Of a stretch of DNA of 64,000 nt, positions 8,940-17,710 are shown piece after piece. The notes under the pieces are model-generated. The model searched no databases, was not told the DNA's origin, and saw only the letters and a list, made by a program, of their open reading frames with translations. The stretch spans positions 84,278 to 148,277 of the forward strand of contig CAYTZH010000006.1 in assembly GCA_964442285.1 (NCBI GenBank), given 5' to 3'. The translations under genes and the position numbers were made by a program. The stretch comes from CAYTZH01 sp964442285. Lineage in GTDB: Bacteria; Myxococcota_A; UBA9160; JAFDET01. Position 1 is the stretch's first letter. Every line of letters begins with the position of its first letter.

Positions 8940-9290
8940 ATGGCACGGCATCGGGTGGCGAGCGCGTCGGAGATCGGGGTGGGCGAGAGGAAGGCCTGCA
9001 AGGCCGGCGGGGCGTCGATCCTGGTCTTCCACCTGGAGGACGGCTTCTTCGCGACCCAGGCCAGCTGCACCCACGTGTTCGCGCCGCTGGGCCGCGGCAA
9101 GCTCGTGGACGGACACAAGCTCCAGTGCCCTTTCCACCGCGCTCAGTTCGACATCCGCACCGGCGAGGTGGTGCGCTGGGCCCACTTCCCGCCCGGGGTC
9201 CAGTTGCTGAATGCCGTGCGCGGCGAGAAGGCGCTGAAGACGTACCCGGTCCGCGAAGAGGCCGGCGAGGTCTTCGTCGAAATCCCCTAG
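8940..9290 (+). CDS. Rieske [2Fe-2S] ferredoxin-like protein
   Basis: The 116-residue soluble protein has both halves of the Rieske cluster site: CTHVFAPLG (CxH) and CPFHRAQFD (CxxH), separated by about 17 residues. This is the pattern of small Rieske ferredoxins and NirD-like electron carriers, which pass electrons to oxygenases or reductases. There is no signal peptide or membrane anchor. ATG 8940 was chosen because GGAGGTG lies just upstream. A TATGTT hexamer at 8910-8915 is a possible -10 box. No oxygenase gene is adjacent, so the partner is unknown. Confidence 0.88.
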   Translation: MARHRVASASEIGVGERKACKAGGASILVFHLEDGFFATQASCTHVFAPLGRGKLVDGHKLQCPFHRAQFDIRTGEVVRWAHFPPGVQLLNAVRGEKALKTYPVREEAGEVFVEIP

Positions 9291-9306
9291 CCACGGGCCT
9301 CGCCAT

Positions 9307-9570
9307 TCAGCCGCCGGCGGCGGCCTTCACGAAGGTCACGGTATCGCCGTCGCGGACGGCAGTGCGGCGACCCCGCTTGTGGCTGACCAGCACGCCGTTG
9401 ACGGCGATGGCCGCCACCCGCGAGAGCTTCTCGAAGTCGGCGCCCTGCTCCCCGAGGCGACGCCGCGCCACGGCGATGGCGTCCTCCACCGAGGCGACGC
9501 CCTCGACCTCGAAGCGGTGCTCGCCGAGGGCCTTGGCCATCTCGTAGGTGAGCTCCAGGGTGACCGCCAC
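9307..9570 (-). CDS. MoaD/ThiS-family sulfur carrier (beta-grasp) protein
   Basis: The 87-residue protein ends in a Gly-Gly dipeptide, the site that is thiocarboxylated in MoaD and ThiS. The segment VNGVLVSHKRGRRTAVRDGD is typical of the last beta-grasp strands of MoaD. It follows the aldehyde ferredoxin oxidoreductase gene after only 2 nt, with GAGGG before its GTG, so the two are co-translated. In that setting it most likely supplies dithiolene sulfur for the tungsto- or molybdopterin of the neighbouring enzyme. That role is inferred from position. No other cofactor-synthesis gene is present. Confidence 0.85.
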   Translation of the reverse strand: MAVTLELTYEMAKALGEHRFEVEGVASVEDAIAVARRRLGEQGADFEKLSRVAAIAVNGVLVSHKRGRRTAVRDGDTVTFVKAAAGG

Positions 9571-9572
9571 GG

Positions 9573-11456
9573 CTAGACCCTCACCTGCAGCTTCTCGAGG
9601 GTCTTCGGGGTCGGGATCCCGCCGGCGTCCCAGCCGCGGTTCCTGTAGTAGCGGGGCAGCAGGCGATCGAGGGGATGCCCCGAGGCCATGCCCTCGAAGG
9701 TGGGCTCGTGGAGGATGCGCGGCGGCAGCGTGTCGCGCTCGGGCCCCACGCCCTCGCGCAGGTTGTACATGCGCTCGAGGTTGAAGATGCGCGCGCCGAT
9801 CTCCTGCAGGTGGCCGCCCGAGAAGGTCTCGCCGGTGATGTAGGTGAGCCACTTCTCGAACCAGAGCATGGGCTTGCCCTTGATGCCCATGACGGCCGGC
9901 ATGAAGGGGCTGAAGAGCTCGAAGGCCCGCGAGGCCGCCTTGTGGACGAAGCCGTCGGGCGAGAGGTCGTGGATCTGCTTCGGGATCATCCCGTAGGTGG
10001 TGAAGATGCACAGCACCATGCTGTTGATGGCGCAGGCCAGGTTCTGCTGGACGACGGGGATCTCCGCCTTGCCGCGCAGGCTCTGGGGGTTGATCGTCAG
10101 CGGACCCACCGACTCCATGTACATGCTCGCCCCCTGGACGTGGCAGCCGCCGCGGTTGGTGGTGGCGTACTCGACGCCCTGGGCCCAGGAGCCGCGGGGA
10201 TCGTAGGCCGACAGCTCGAGCCCCTTCACGTGGGGCGCGAACTCGTGGCCGCCGAACTTCTCGGCCATCCGCATCGTGCCTTCCGCCAGCTCGTTGCCGA
10301 TGCCCGAGCGATGGCCGATCTGCTGGATGATCTCGGCCACGCCTTCCACGCGCCCGAAGTCGAGGTCGACGTCGAGCATGCCACGCTCGTGCAACTCCAT
10401 GGCGAAGCCGAGCACCGCCCCGAGGCTGATCGTATCCATCCCGAGGTCGTCGGCGAGGAAGTTCCAGCGGTTGATCGCCTTCAGGTCGGTCACGTCGAGG
10501 TTCGAGCCCATCAGGGCGAGGGTCTCGTACTCGGGCCCCTTGACGATGCCCTGCCCCTCCACCTCGACGTCGCGGCCGCAGGTCACCGGGCAGTGCAGGC
10601 AGCTCGTCTTCACGCCCTTGAGCTCGTGGTCCTCCATCCACTCCCCGGAGATCTTCATGGCGTCGGGGTGGTGACCCTTCTGGAAGTTCCGCGTGGGCAG
10701 GATGTTCCGCCCGTTGGTGGTGTTGACGATCGCGCCGGTGCCGAAGCGCTTGAGGCTCTCGCCCATGACCGGGTGGCCGTCGAAGAGCGTGCGCACGGTC
10801 TTGGTGTACTCGCGGAAGGCGTCCGGGTCGTCCATCTCGAGCTTGCGCCTGCCCTTGACGCTGACCGCCTTGAGTCGCTTGGCGCCCATCACCGCGCCGA
10901 CGCCGGTGCGGCCGGCGATGCGCTCGTTGGAGACGATGCCCGCGTAGCGCACCCGGTTCTCGCCCGCCGGGCCGATGACCGCGTGCTCGTGGCGCTTCAG
11001 CAGCTGGCGCTGGGTCACGTAGGTGCCCTTTCCCCACAGATCCCGAGCGTCGAGGAAGGTCACCTGATCGGCGTCGCCGTCGATCTCCAGACGGACCGGC
11101 TGCTCGGACTGGCCGAGGCAGACGAGCACGTCGATGCCCGCACGCTTCATCCCGTAGGCGAAGGAGCCGCCGCAGGCCGCGTTGCCGATGCCCCCGGTGA
11201 GGGGGCTCTTGGTGACCACCGCGAAGCGGTTCGACTGGGGCGCCACCGAGCCGTTCAGCGGGCCGGTGGCGAAGATCAGGGGGTTGCCTGGGCCGAGGGG
11301 ATCCACGCCGGGCTCAGCGAGGTCGTAGAGCAGGCGCGTGCCGTAGCCCTTGCCCCCGATGTAGAGCCGTGCGACCTCCTCGTCGAGAGGCTCGAAGGCG
11401 AAGCTGCGCGCCGTGAGGTTCACCTCCAGGACGCGACCGGCGTATCCCTTGATCAT
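9573..11456 (-). CDS. Aldehyde ferredoxin oxidoreductase (tungstopterin enzyme)
   Basis: The 627-residue protein matches aldehyde ferredoxin oxidoreductases over its full length. These oxidise aldehydes to acids, or reduce acids, with a W-bis-pterin and one [4Fe-4S] cluster. Cluster ligands are visible as CLHCPVTC (C286, C289, C293) plus a later Cys in NSMVLC (about C483). The N-terminal GGKGYG, GPLNGS and GGIGNAACGG segments and the DPRGSWAQGVEY motif belong to the pterin-binding core. A GGGAGG site precedes the ATG. It is followed directly by a MoaD-like gene. No ferredoxin-like electron-transfer subunit is next to it. Such enzymes are oxygen-sensitive, which suggests an anaerobic or low-oxygen role. 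Confidence 0.93.
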   Translation of the reverse strand: MIKGYAGRVLEVNLTARSFAFEPLDEEVARLYIGGKGYGTRLLYDLAEPGVDPLGPGNPLIFATGPLNGSVAPQSNRFAVVTKSPLTGGIGNAACGGSFAYGMKRAGIDVLVCLGQSEQPVRLEIDGDADQVTFLDARDLWGKGTYVTQRQLLKRHEHAVIGPAGENRVRYAGIVSNERIAGRTGVGAVMGAKRLKAVSVKGRRKLEMDDPDAFREYTKTVRTLFDGHPVMGESLKRFGTGAIVNTTNGRNILPTRNFQKGHHPDAMKISGEWMEDHELKGVKTSCLHCPVTCGRDVEVEGQGIVKGPEYETLALMGSNLDVTDLKAINRWNFLADDLGMDTISLGAVLGFAMELHERGMLDVDLDFGRVEGVAEIIQQIGHRSGIGNELAEGTMRMAEKFGGHEFAPHVKGLELSAYDPRGSWAQGVEYATTNRGGCHVQGASMYMESVGPLTINPQSLRGKAEIPVVQQNLACAINSMVLCIFTTYGMIPKQIHDLSPDGFVHKAASRAFELFSPFMPAVMGIKGKPMLWFEKWLTYITGETFSGGHLQEIGARIFNLERMYNLREGVGPERDTLPPRILHEPTFEGMASGHPLDRLLPRYYRNRGWDAGGIPTPKTLEKLQVRV

Positions 11457-11589
11457 GCAGGCCTCCCTCGGTTGGGCGGTCCCGCCACTCTAGCGCGGGC
11501 GGCACACCTCGAAACGGAGCGGCAGGGAGCCGGGCAGGCGGAACCGCGAGTCGGTGGGCTTCCCTCCTGCGAGCGCCCCGGCCGCGGCC

Positions 11590-11595
11590 TAGACT
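11590..11595 (+). promoter_or_regulatory. -10 element TAGACT of a probable leaderless start
   Basis: TAGACT ends 7 nt before the GTG of the K+ channel gene, and no Shine-Dalgarno sequence lies between. Transcription would begin at or next to the start codon. Confidence 0.55.
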
Positions 11596-11602
11596 TGCCC
11601 CT

Positions 11603-13294
11603 GTGAAGTCCCTGACGGCGCAGCTCACCGCGCTCCTCCGGAGGCGGCCCGCGCGACGCAACGCGCGGATCCTGGGCCTCTTCCTGCTCGCCCTCGCGAC
11701 CATCGTGACGGTCTATGCCGTCGCCTTCCATTACATGATGGCCCGCGAGGGACAGACGTACAGCTGGATCACCGGCTTCTACTGGACCCTCACCGTGATG
11801 TCGACGCTCGGCTTCGGCGACATCACCTTCCACAGCGACGCGGGCCGGCTCTTCTCCATGCTCGTGCTGATCTCCGGCACGCTCTTCCTCCTGGTGCTCT
11901 TCCCCTTCATCGTGATCCAGTTCTTCTGGGCGCCCTGGATGGAGGCCCAGGCCGCAGCGCGCGCGCCGCGCGTCCTGCCCGAGGGCACCTGCGACCACGT
12001 GCTGCTCACCCGCTACGACGAGGTGAGCGCGGCACTGATCGAGCGCCTCGAGCAGCGCCAGATCGGCTACACGCTGATCGTCCCGGACCGGGAGGAGGCC
12101 GTGCGCTACCACGACCGGGGCCTGCGCGTCACCGTGGGCGACCTCGACGACCCCGACACGTGGGAGCGGGCGTGCGTGCAGCAGGCCGGGCTCGTGGCCA
12201 CGACCTGCAACGACTTCACCAACACCAACGTCGCCTTCACCGTGCGCGGCGTGGCCCCCGACGTCCCGGTGGTCGCCACCGCGCGGGATCCCGCCTCGGT
12301 CGACATCCTCGAGCTGGCGGGGTGCACCCACGTGTTGGAGCTCGCCGAGGAGCTGGGCTCCGCCCTCGGCCGTCGCATCATCGGCGCCGACGCCTTGACC
12401 CACACGATCGGCACGTTCGGCCCGCTGGCGATCGCCGAGGCCACCGCCACGCGGACCCCGCTCGTGGGCAAGAGCCTGGCGGAGGCGCAGCTGCGCAAGA
12501 TCACCGGTCTCACGGTGGTCGGGGTCTGGGAGCGGGGGCGCTTCTCGTCGGCCGTCGGCTCGACGATCATCCACTCGGACACGGTGCTGGTGCTCGCCGG
12601 CACCCGCGAGCAGCTCTACCGCTACGACGAGCTCTTCGTGATCTACAACGTGTCGGTGGCCCCGGTGGTGATCCTCGGCGGCGGCTCGGTGGGCCAGGCA
12701 ACCGGGCGGGCGCTGGCGGAGCGCGAGATCGACTACTGGATCATCGAAAAGGACCCGGCGCTCGTGACCGATCCGGAGCACCACATCCTGGGCAGCGCCG
12801 CCGAACTCGAGGTGCTCCAGAAGGCCGGCATCATGGAGACGCCCGCGGTCATCATCACGACCAACGACGACGACCTGAACGTCTACTTGGCGATCTACTG
12901 CCGCAGTCTCCGGCCGGACGTGCAGATCATCTCGCGCGCCTCCCTGGACCGCAACGTCGCCACGCTCCATCGCGCGGGCACGGACTTCGTGATGTCCTAC
13001 GCATCGATGGGAGCGAACACGATGCTCAACCTGCTCAAGCGCGGCGAGATCCTGATGCTGGCCGAGGGCCTCGACCTCTTCAAGCTGCCGGTACCGAAGA
13101 GCCTCGCGGGCCGGAGCATCGTGGAGGCCAGCGTGCGCGAGAGGACGGGTGTCAGCATCGTAGCGTTGGCCCGGGGCGACGAGATCGAGGTCAATCCGGA
13201 CCCCACGCGCCCACTGCCCGAAGACGGCGAGATCCTGCTCATCGGAACCGACGAGGCCGAGGCGCGCTTTCTCGAGAGCTTCGCCCGCGACTGA
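11603..13294 (+). CDS. Potassium channel with two TrkA/RCK regulatory units
   Basis: The 563-residue protein has an N-terminal two-helix pore module, with the selectivity filter TLGFGD around residue 70 between the helices. Two tandem regulatory units follow, each a TrkA_N (RCK) Rossmann domain plus a TrkA_C domain. The second Rossmann domain keeps a clear dinucleotide loop, ILGGGSVG. This is the architecture of MthK/GsuK-type ligand-gated K+ channels, which assemble as membrane tetramers. The start is GTG 11603, supported by a -10-like hexamer directly upstream. It lies on the same strand, 11 nt before the TMTC-like glycosyltransferase gene, but with no obvious functional link. Confidence 0.9.
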   Translation: MKSLTAQLTALLRRRPARRNARILGLFLLALATIVTVYAVAFHYMMAREGQTYSWITGFYWTLTVMSTLGFGDITFHSDAGRLFSMLVLISGTLFLLVLFPFIVIQFFWAPWMEAQAAARAPRVLPEGTCDHVLLTRYDEVSAALIERLEQRQIGYTLIVPDREEAVRYHDRGLRVTVGDLDDPDTWERACVQQAGLVATTCNDFTNTNVAFTVRGVAPDVPVVATARDPASVDILELAGCTHVLELAEELGSALGRRIIGADALTHTIGTFGPLAIAEATATRTPLVGKSLAEAQLRKITGLTVVGVWERGRFSSAVGSTIIHSDTVLVLAGTREQLYRYDELFVIYNVSVAPVVILGGGSVGQATGRALAEREIDYWIIEKDPALVTDPEHHILGSAAELEVLQKAGIMETPAVIITTNDDDLNVYLAIYCRSLRPDVQIISRASLDRNVATLHRAGTDFVMSYASMGANTMLNLLKRGEILMLAEGLDLFKLPVPKSLAGRSIVEASVRERTGVSIVALARGDEIEVNPDPTRPLPEDGEILLIGTDEAEARFLESFARD

Positions 13295-13305
13295 GGGCTC
13301 CGCCC

Positions 13306-15135
13306 ATGGTCTTCCGCCAATCGCTCAGCCCGCATGCGGTGCGGCTCCGGGCTCTGCTGCTGCTCGCTCCGGCCGTCGCCGTATTCGCGCCGGGCCTGGA
13401 GTACCCCTTCCTCGCCCTCGACGACCTCCACCACGTGGTGCACAACCCGGCCATCCGGGACCTCTCCTGGGACGGCATCGGCCACCTGTTCTTCGGCGAC
13501 GTCCGCGACCTGCGCTACTTCCCGGTCTCCTACCTGAGCTTCGCGATCGACTACCGGCTCTTCGGGCTGGATGCCTCGGCCTTCCACATCACGAACCTGC
13601 TGCTTCATCTGGCCAACACGCTGCTGGTGGCCTGGCTGGTCGGCCGCATCTTCGGCGACACGGCGCTCGGCTACCTCACGGCGCTGCTCTTCTCGATCCA
13701 TCCGCTCCAGGTCGAGTCCGTCGTGTGGGTGATGAGTCGCAAGAACGTGTTGTTCCTGCTGTTCTTTCTGCTCGCGGCGGCCGCCTACCTGGGCGGGCGC
13801 CGGACGTCGGGCCGCCCGCTCGCCGTCGGGCTGCTCGCGCTCAGCGGGTCCCTGTACCTGCTGGCGTGCCTGACCAAGGCCGCCGCGCTCCCGCTGCCGC
13901 TGGCCCTGCTGCTCGTCGACCTGGCCCGGGACGAGGCGCAGCGAGAGCCCTGGGACTTCCTGCGAGTTCACCTGCCCTCGAAGCTCGCCTACGTGCCGCC
14001 CGGACTGCTGGCCGTGTGGGCCTTCGTCGCCTACGACGCGCCCAACCCGTTCCGGACCGACTTCGGCTTCGACCTCGGGGAGTGGGTGCTGATCACGGGG
14101 CACAACTTCTTCTACTACGTGGTCAAGACCGCGTGGCCGACCGGGCTGGCCGCCTTCCACCCGCTGCCGGCGGCGGGCGCGCTGCCGGGAACGTTCGCCC
14201 TGTACGCACTGGGGGCGCTGGCGCTCCTGGGGGTCACGGGGCTGGCGATCGCCCGGGGCTGGCGGGTCAGCGGCTTCGGCCTGGCCTGGTACCTGGTGAC
14301 CCTCGCGCCCAACGCCCTCTACGCCGCCTTCTTCTCGGACCTGCCCATCCTCGTGGCGGATCGCTACTTCTATCAGTCCGCGATCGGCCTCCTGCTGCTG
14401 CCCTCGGCGGCGGTGCTGGCCCTCTGGCGCGGGCGTCCGGGCTGGCGGCCGCTGGCCGTCGTGCTCGCGGGGGCGGGTGTGCTGTCGCTGGCCGCCGCCG
14501 CCGCCGAGCACCGCCGGGACTGGCGCAGCAACGTCGCCATCTATCGGGGCATCCTGGACGAGCACCCGAACGACGAGTTCTTCTACCGCCTCGCGCTGGC
14601 GCACCACGAGGCCGGCCGCCGGGAGGAGGCCTTCCGAGCGCTCGACGCCGCGGCGACGGCCCCGTCGAAGATCTTCTACCTGGACTTCCTCTACTACCGG
14701 CTGGCGCTGGCTCGGGTGCTGCTCGACAAGGGGGACCCGGGCGCGGCCGCCGAGCAGGTGGAGGCCGCGCTCGCGGCCACGCCCAATGCCTACGAGCCCT
14801 TCGACGCGCGGACTCCGCTGGCCTACGCCTGGCTGGCCGACCTTCGCGAGCGCGCCGGAGACCGGGCCGGGGCGGCTCGGGCGCGGAGCGCGGCCGCCGC
14901 GGCCGCCGTCGATCCGCAGCACGGCTTCGAGGAGACCTGGCTCCGGACGCTGCCGGACGAAGCCGACCGCTTCCTGCGCCGGCGGACCCGGGCGGACCCG
15001 GCCGACGGCGCCGCCTGGTTCGGCCTCGGGATCCGCGCCGAACTCGCGGGCCGGGACGCCCTCGCGCGAAGCCACTACGCCCGGGCCGCCGCCCGCGGCT
15101 ATCCCCCCGGATCCGCGGAGGTGGGCGGACCGTAG
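13306..15135 (+). CDS. Polytopic membrane protein with C-terminal TPR-like repeats (TMTC/DUF1736-like glycosyltransferase)
   Basis: The 609-residue protein has roughly ten membrane helices up to about residue 400, then a soluble helical region with TPR-like repeats. Just after the first helix is LALDDLHHVVHNPAI, the acidic DD-x-NP loop typical of GT-C glycosyltransferases of the TMTC/O-mannosyl type. That loop is the expected metal and sugar-phosphate site. The segment HPLQVESVVWVMSRKN also matches that family. It probably transfers a sugar from a polyprenyl phosphate to an exported acceptor. The convergent Dpm1-like synthase next door could supply polyprenyl-phosphate-mannose. The start has only a weak purine stretch upstream. 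Confidence 0.8.
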   Translation: MVFRQSLSPHAVRLRALLLLAPAVAVFAPGLEYPFLALDDLHHVVHNPAIRDLSWDGIGHLFFGDVRDLRYFPVSYLSFAIDYRLFGLDASAFHITNLLLHLANTLLVAWLVGRIFGDTALGYLTALLFSIHPLQVESVVWVMSRKNVLFLLFFLLAAAAYLGGRRTSGRPLAVGLLALSGSLYLLACLTKAAALPLPLALLLVDLARDEAQREPWDFLRVHLPSKLAYVPPGLLAVWAFVAYDAPNPFRTDFGFDLGEWVLITGHNFFYYVVKTAWPTGLAAFHPLPAAGALPGTFALYALGALALLGVTGLAIARGWRVSGFGLAWYLVTLAPNALYAAFFSDLPILVADRYFYQSAIGLLLLPSAAVLALWRGRPGWRPLAVVLAGAGVLSLAAAAAEHRRDWRSNVAIYRGILDEHPNDEFFYRLALAHHEAGRREEAFRALDAAATAPSKIFYLDFLYYRLALARVLLDKGDPGAAAEQVEAALAATPNAYEPFDARTPLAYAWLADLRERAGDRAGAARARSAAAAAAVDPQHGFEETWLRTLPDEADRFLRRRTRADPADGAAWFGLGIRAELAGRDALARSHYARAAARGYPPGSAEVGGP

Positions 15136-15176
15136 GTCCCGGCCGTGGGAGAAGTCGGGCGCGCGGGGGTCGGCGC

Positions 15177-15881
15177 TCAGCCCCGGAAGCGCAGGCGCCA
15201 CACCAGCCAGGCTGCCTCCCACAGGATGCGGCGCGACAGCTTGCTGCGTCCCTTCACCCGCTCGGTGAACACGATGGGCAGCTCCTGGATCCGGAAGCCG
15301 CGTTGGGCGGCCCGCACCACCACCTCGATGTTGAAGGCGTACCCGTCGCTGCGGATCCGCTCGAGCGGCAGGGCCTCGAGCACCGCGCGGCGGTAGCACT
15401 TGAAGCCGCTGGTGAGATCGTCCAGGTGCACGCCGGTGACGCGGGCGGCGTAGAAGTTGGCCGTCACCGAGATCACCAGCCGCCGCAGCGGCCAGTCGAT
15501 CACCCGCACGCCGCCGCAGTAGCGGCTGCCCACCGCCACGTCGCAGGACGCGTCGGCCGCCTCGAGCAGGCCCGGGATCGCGGCCGGATCGTGGGAGAGG
15601 TCGGCGTCCATCTGGAAGACGAAGCGGGCATCGGTCTCGCGCAGGGCGTGCCGAAATCCCTCGACGTAGGCGCTGCCCAGACCGAGCTTGCCGGATCGGT
15701 GGAGCACGCGCAGGCGCGGCTCCCGCGCGGCCAGCTCGTCGGCGAGCAGACCCGTGCCGTCCGGGCTGGCGTCGTCCACCACGAGCACATGGATGTCGGG
15801 CCCCTGGTCCAAGATGCCCGCGGTGATCCGGGCGAGGTTCGCCCGCTCGTCGTACGTGGGCACCACGACCAGTGCCTTCAT
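15177..15881 (-). CDS. Polyprenol-phosphate mannose synthase-like GT2 glycosyltransferase (Dpm1-like)
   Basis: The 234-residue soluble GT2 protein starts MKALVVVPTYDERANL and contains LVVDDASPDGTG, FQMDADLSHDP (the DxD site) and LTSGFKCYRR, the signature set of dolichol/polyprenol-phosphate mannosyltransferases. It lacks C-terminal membrane helices, like the single-domain bacterial and human DPM1 forms. The expected reaction is transfer of mannose from GDP-mannose to a polyprenyl phosphate at the inner membrane. It is the third gene of the WbqC-GT2-GT2 operon, 28 nt after its neighbour. Confidence 0.9.
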   Translation of the reverse strand: MKALVVVPTYDERANLARITAGILDQGPDIHVLVVDDASPDGTGLLADELAAREPRLRVLHRSGKLGLGSAYVEGFRHALRETDARFVFQMDADLSHDPAAIPGLLEAADASCDVAVGSRYCGGVRVIDWPLRRLVISVTANFYAARVTGVHLDDLTSGFKCYRRAVLEALPLERIRSDGYAFNIEVVVRAAQRGFRIQELPIVFTERVKGRSKLSRRILWEAAWLVWRLRFRG

Positions 15882-15909
15882 GGCAAGCCGAGCGAGGCTC
15901 CCCGGGCGC

Positions 15910-16875
15910 TCATGGCTTCGGGCCCGCCGGCTCGCGTTCGCCGTCGCCGGCCGCGCGGGGACCGCGCAGCACCACCCAGCCCTGGGCCTGCCCGGCCACG
16001 TTGTGGTAGACGCGCCCGAGGTACTGGCCGAGCACGCCCGAGGCCAGGAGCAGCGCGCCCACGCCGATCCCGGTGAGGGAGGCGGCCCCGGGAAGCCAGG
16101 CGACCGGAGTGAGCCAGAGACAGGCCAGCAGGCCGAGCAGGCCCGCAACGAAGCAGACCGCGCCCGCCAGGCCGATCAGGGCCAGGGGCAGCGTGGAGAA
16201 GCTGGTGATCAGGTCCACGTTGATGCGCAGCAGGGACCGGATCGTGTAGCGCGACTGGCCCACTCGGCGCGGGTCGTGCTCCACGGTGACCTCGGCCACC
16301 GGGAATCCCAGCCAGAGCGCCAGGGGGAACACCGGCTTGCCGGGCGCCCAGCTCCGGCGCACGGCCTCGACCACGGCGCGCCGGTAGGCCTTGAACTGAC
16401 CGCCGATGTCGTCGAGCGCGACGCCGGTGAGGGTGCGGGCCAGCCGGTGGACCACCCGGGAGCCCAGCCAGCGCGAGAAGCCCTCGTAGCGCTGACGGCG
16501 CCGGGCCGAGACCACGTCGGCACCCTTGTCCAGGGCGTCGAGCAGCTTGGGGATCTCCTCGGGCGGGTTCTGGAGGTCGCCGTCCAGGGTGACCACCACC
16601 TCGCCTCGGGCGGCGAAGATCCCGCACGCCAGGGCCGCCGCCTGGCCGAAGTTGCGCGAGAACTCGTAGACCCGCAGGCGCGGGTCCTCGGCCTCGTGCT
16701 CCCGCAGCCGGGCCCGGGTGCCGTCCGTGCTGCCGTCGTCGACGAGCACGAGCTCGAAATTCAGCTGGGCGGCTTCGAGGGTGGCGCGCAGGCGCACCAC
16801 CAGCTCGTCGAGGGTGGTGGCCTCGTTCAGCAGCGGGACGACGACGGAGATCTGGGGGGCCGGCTCAGCGCTCAT
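15910..16875 (-). CDS. GT2 glycosyltransferase with two C-terminal TM helices (GtrB/ArnC-like)
   Basis: The 321-residue protein has an N-terminal GT2 domain with VVPLLNEATTLDEL, LVDDGSTDGT, TLDGDLQNPPEEIP (the DxD site) and a QSRYT motif, followed by two hydrophobic helices and a polar tail. This matches undecaprenyl-phosphate sugar transferases of the GtrB/ArnC/DPMS type that anchor in the inner membrane. The frame overlaps the end of the WbqC gene by 11 nt. Together with the Dpm1-like gene it implies that two different lipid-linked monosaccharides are made here. The donor sugar cannot be read from sequence. Confidence 0.88.
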   Translation of the reverse strand: MSAEPAPQISVVVPLLNEATTLDELVVRLRATLEAAQLNFELVLVDDGSTDGTRARLREHEAEDPRLRVYEFSRNFGQAAALACGIFAARGEVVVTLDGDLQNPPEEIPKLLDALDKGADVVSARRRQRYEGFSRWLGSRVVHRLARTLTGVALDDIGGQFKAYRRAVVEAVRRSWAPGKPVFPLALWLGFPVAEVTVEHDPRRVGQSRYTIRSLLRINVDLITSFSTLPLALIGLAGAVCFVAGLLGLLACLWLTPVAWLPGAASLTGIGVGALLLASGVLGQYLGRVYHNVAGQAQGWVVLRGPRAAGDGEREPAGPKP

Positions 16876-17599
16876 CGCCCAGTCGTCCCTGCCGCAGCAC
16901 CCGACGCGCCGCTTCGGCTCCGGCGCACAGCAGCAGGTCCACCGCCGAGAGATGGGAGACGAAGCCGGGGTGGAGCTGGGTGTAGGTGGGGTGCACGTAG
17001 TCGTGGAAGCGCACGCGCAGGCCGTGGGACGCGAACAGCCCCGTGTCGAAGTAGCTCCGCCCGCTGGCGCCCTCCAGGAGCTCGTCGGCGCCAAGCGCCT
17101 CGAGGTAGGCGACGATGCGGTGGGTGGGGCCGGGATCGCCGGGGAAGCGCCCGGCATAGCGGGCCTCGAGCCCGAGCTCCGAGGAGAGCAGCAGCGGCGT
17201 CTCCACGCCCAGGCGCACGGCGAGGAAGCGCAGGCTGGCGACGGCCACCGCCCCGAGTGCGTGGGGCGCCCCCGAGAGCACCGGCTCCAAGGCGCCGATC
17301 GTCTCCTCGGCGTCCGCGCCCCGGGCGTAGAGATGACGCAGGGTCGCGGCGTGCTTGCGCGCCCAGGGCACCCGAGGGTCCAGGCCGACTTGGTCGATGC
17401 GCTCGCCCGGGCGCGCGCGCGCCGGCAGGGTCAGCCACACCGGACCCTCCGCGGAGCGCACCCGATTGCGCCGCGTCCAGCCCGAGGCCGTGTAGGGGAG
17501 CTCGTCGGCGACCAGGAAGGCGTCGACGCGCAGCATCTGGTCGAAGTAGCCGAGCCACGGGAGGTATCCCGGCTGGATGCCGGCGACGCGCGTCCCCAT
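16865..17599 (-). CDS. WbqC-like family protein
   Basis: The 244-residue protein starts with VAGIQPGYLPWLGYFDQM and has the YTASGWTRRNRVR and YFDTGLF segments seen in WbqC-family proteins. These are found in O-antigen and other surface-glycan clusters and are thought to act in sugar-nucleotide modification; the exact chemistry is not established. A GAGGAGAGG ribosome site lies before the ATG. It is first in a three-gene operon with two GT2 enzymes and is divergent from the radical SAM gene across about 110 bp. Confidence 0.88.
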   Translation of the reverse strand: MGTRVAGIQPGYLPWLGYFDQMLRVDAFLVADELPYTASGWTRRNRVRSAEGPVWLTLPARARPGERIDQVGLDPRVPWARKHAATLRHLYARGADAEETIGALEPVLSGAPHALGAVAVASLRFLAVRLGVETPLLLSSELGLEARYAGRFPGDPGPTHRIVAYLEALGADELLEGASGRSYFDTGLFASHGLRVRFHDYVHPTYTQLHPGFVSHLSAVDLLLCAGAEAARRVLRQGRLGDER

Positions 17600-17698
17600 G
17601 GCCTCTCCTCGCCCCGGAGGGAGCGGAACGGGTGAGTCTACTCCCCCGCGTCCTGGCGGGGCAAGCGCCCCCGCACCCGGGCGGGGCAGGCGGGGTGA

Positions 17699-17704
17699 TA
17701 GAAT
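17699..17704 (+). promoter_or_regulatory. -10 element TAGAAT of a probable leaderless start
   Basis: TAGAAT ends exactly 6 nt before the ATG of the radical SAM gene. The intervening sequence has no ribosome-binding site. Confidence 0.6.
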
Positions 17705-17710
17705 CGCCCG

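Noticed and set aside
9675..11606. Plus-strand 643-codon frame
   Set aside because: Antisense to the aldehyde ferredoxin oxidoreductase, whose cluster and pterin motifs are complete.
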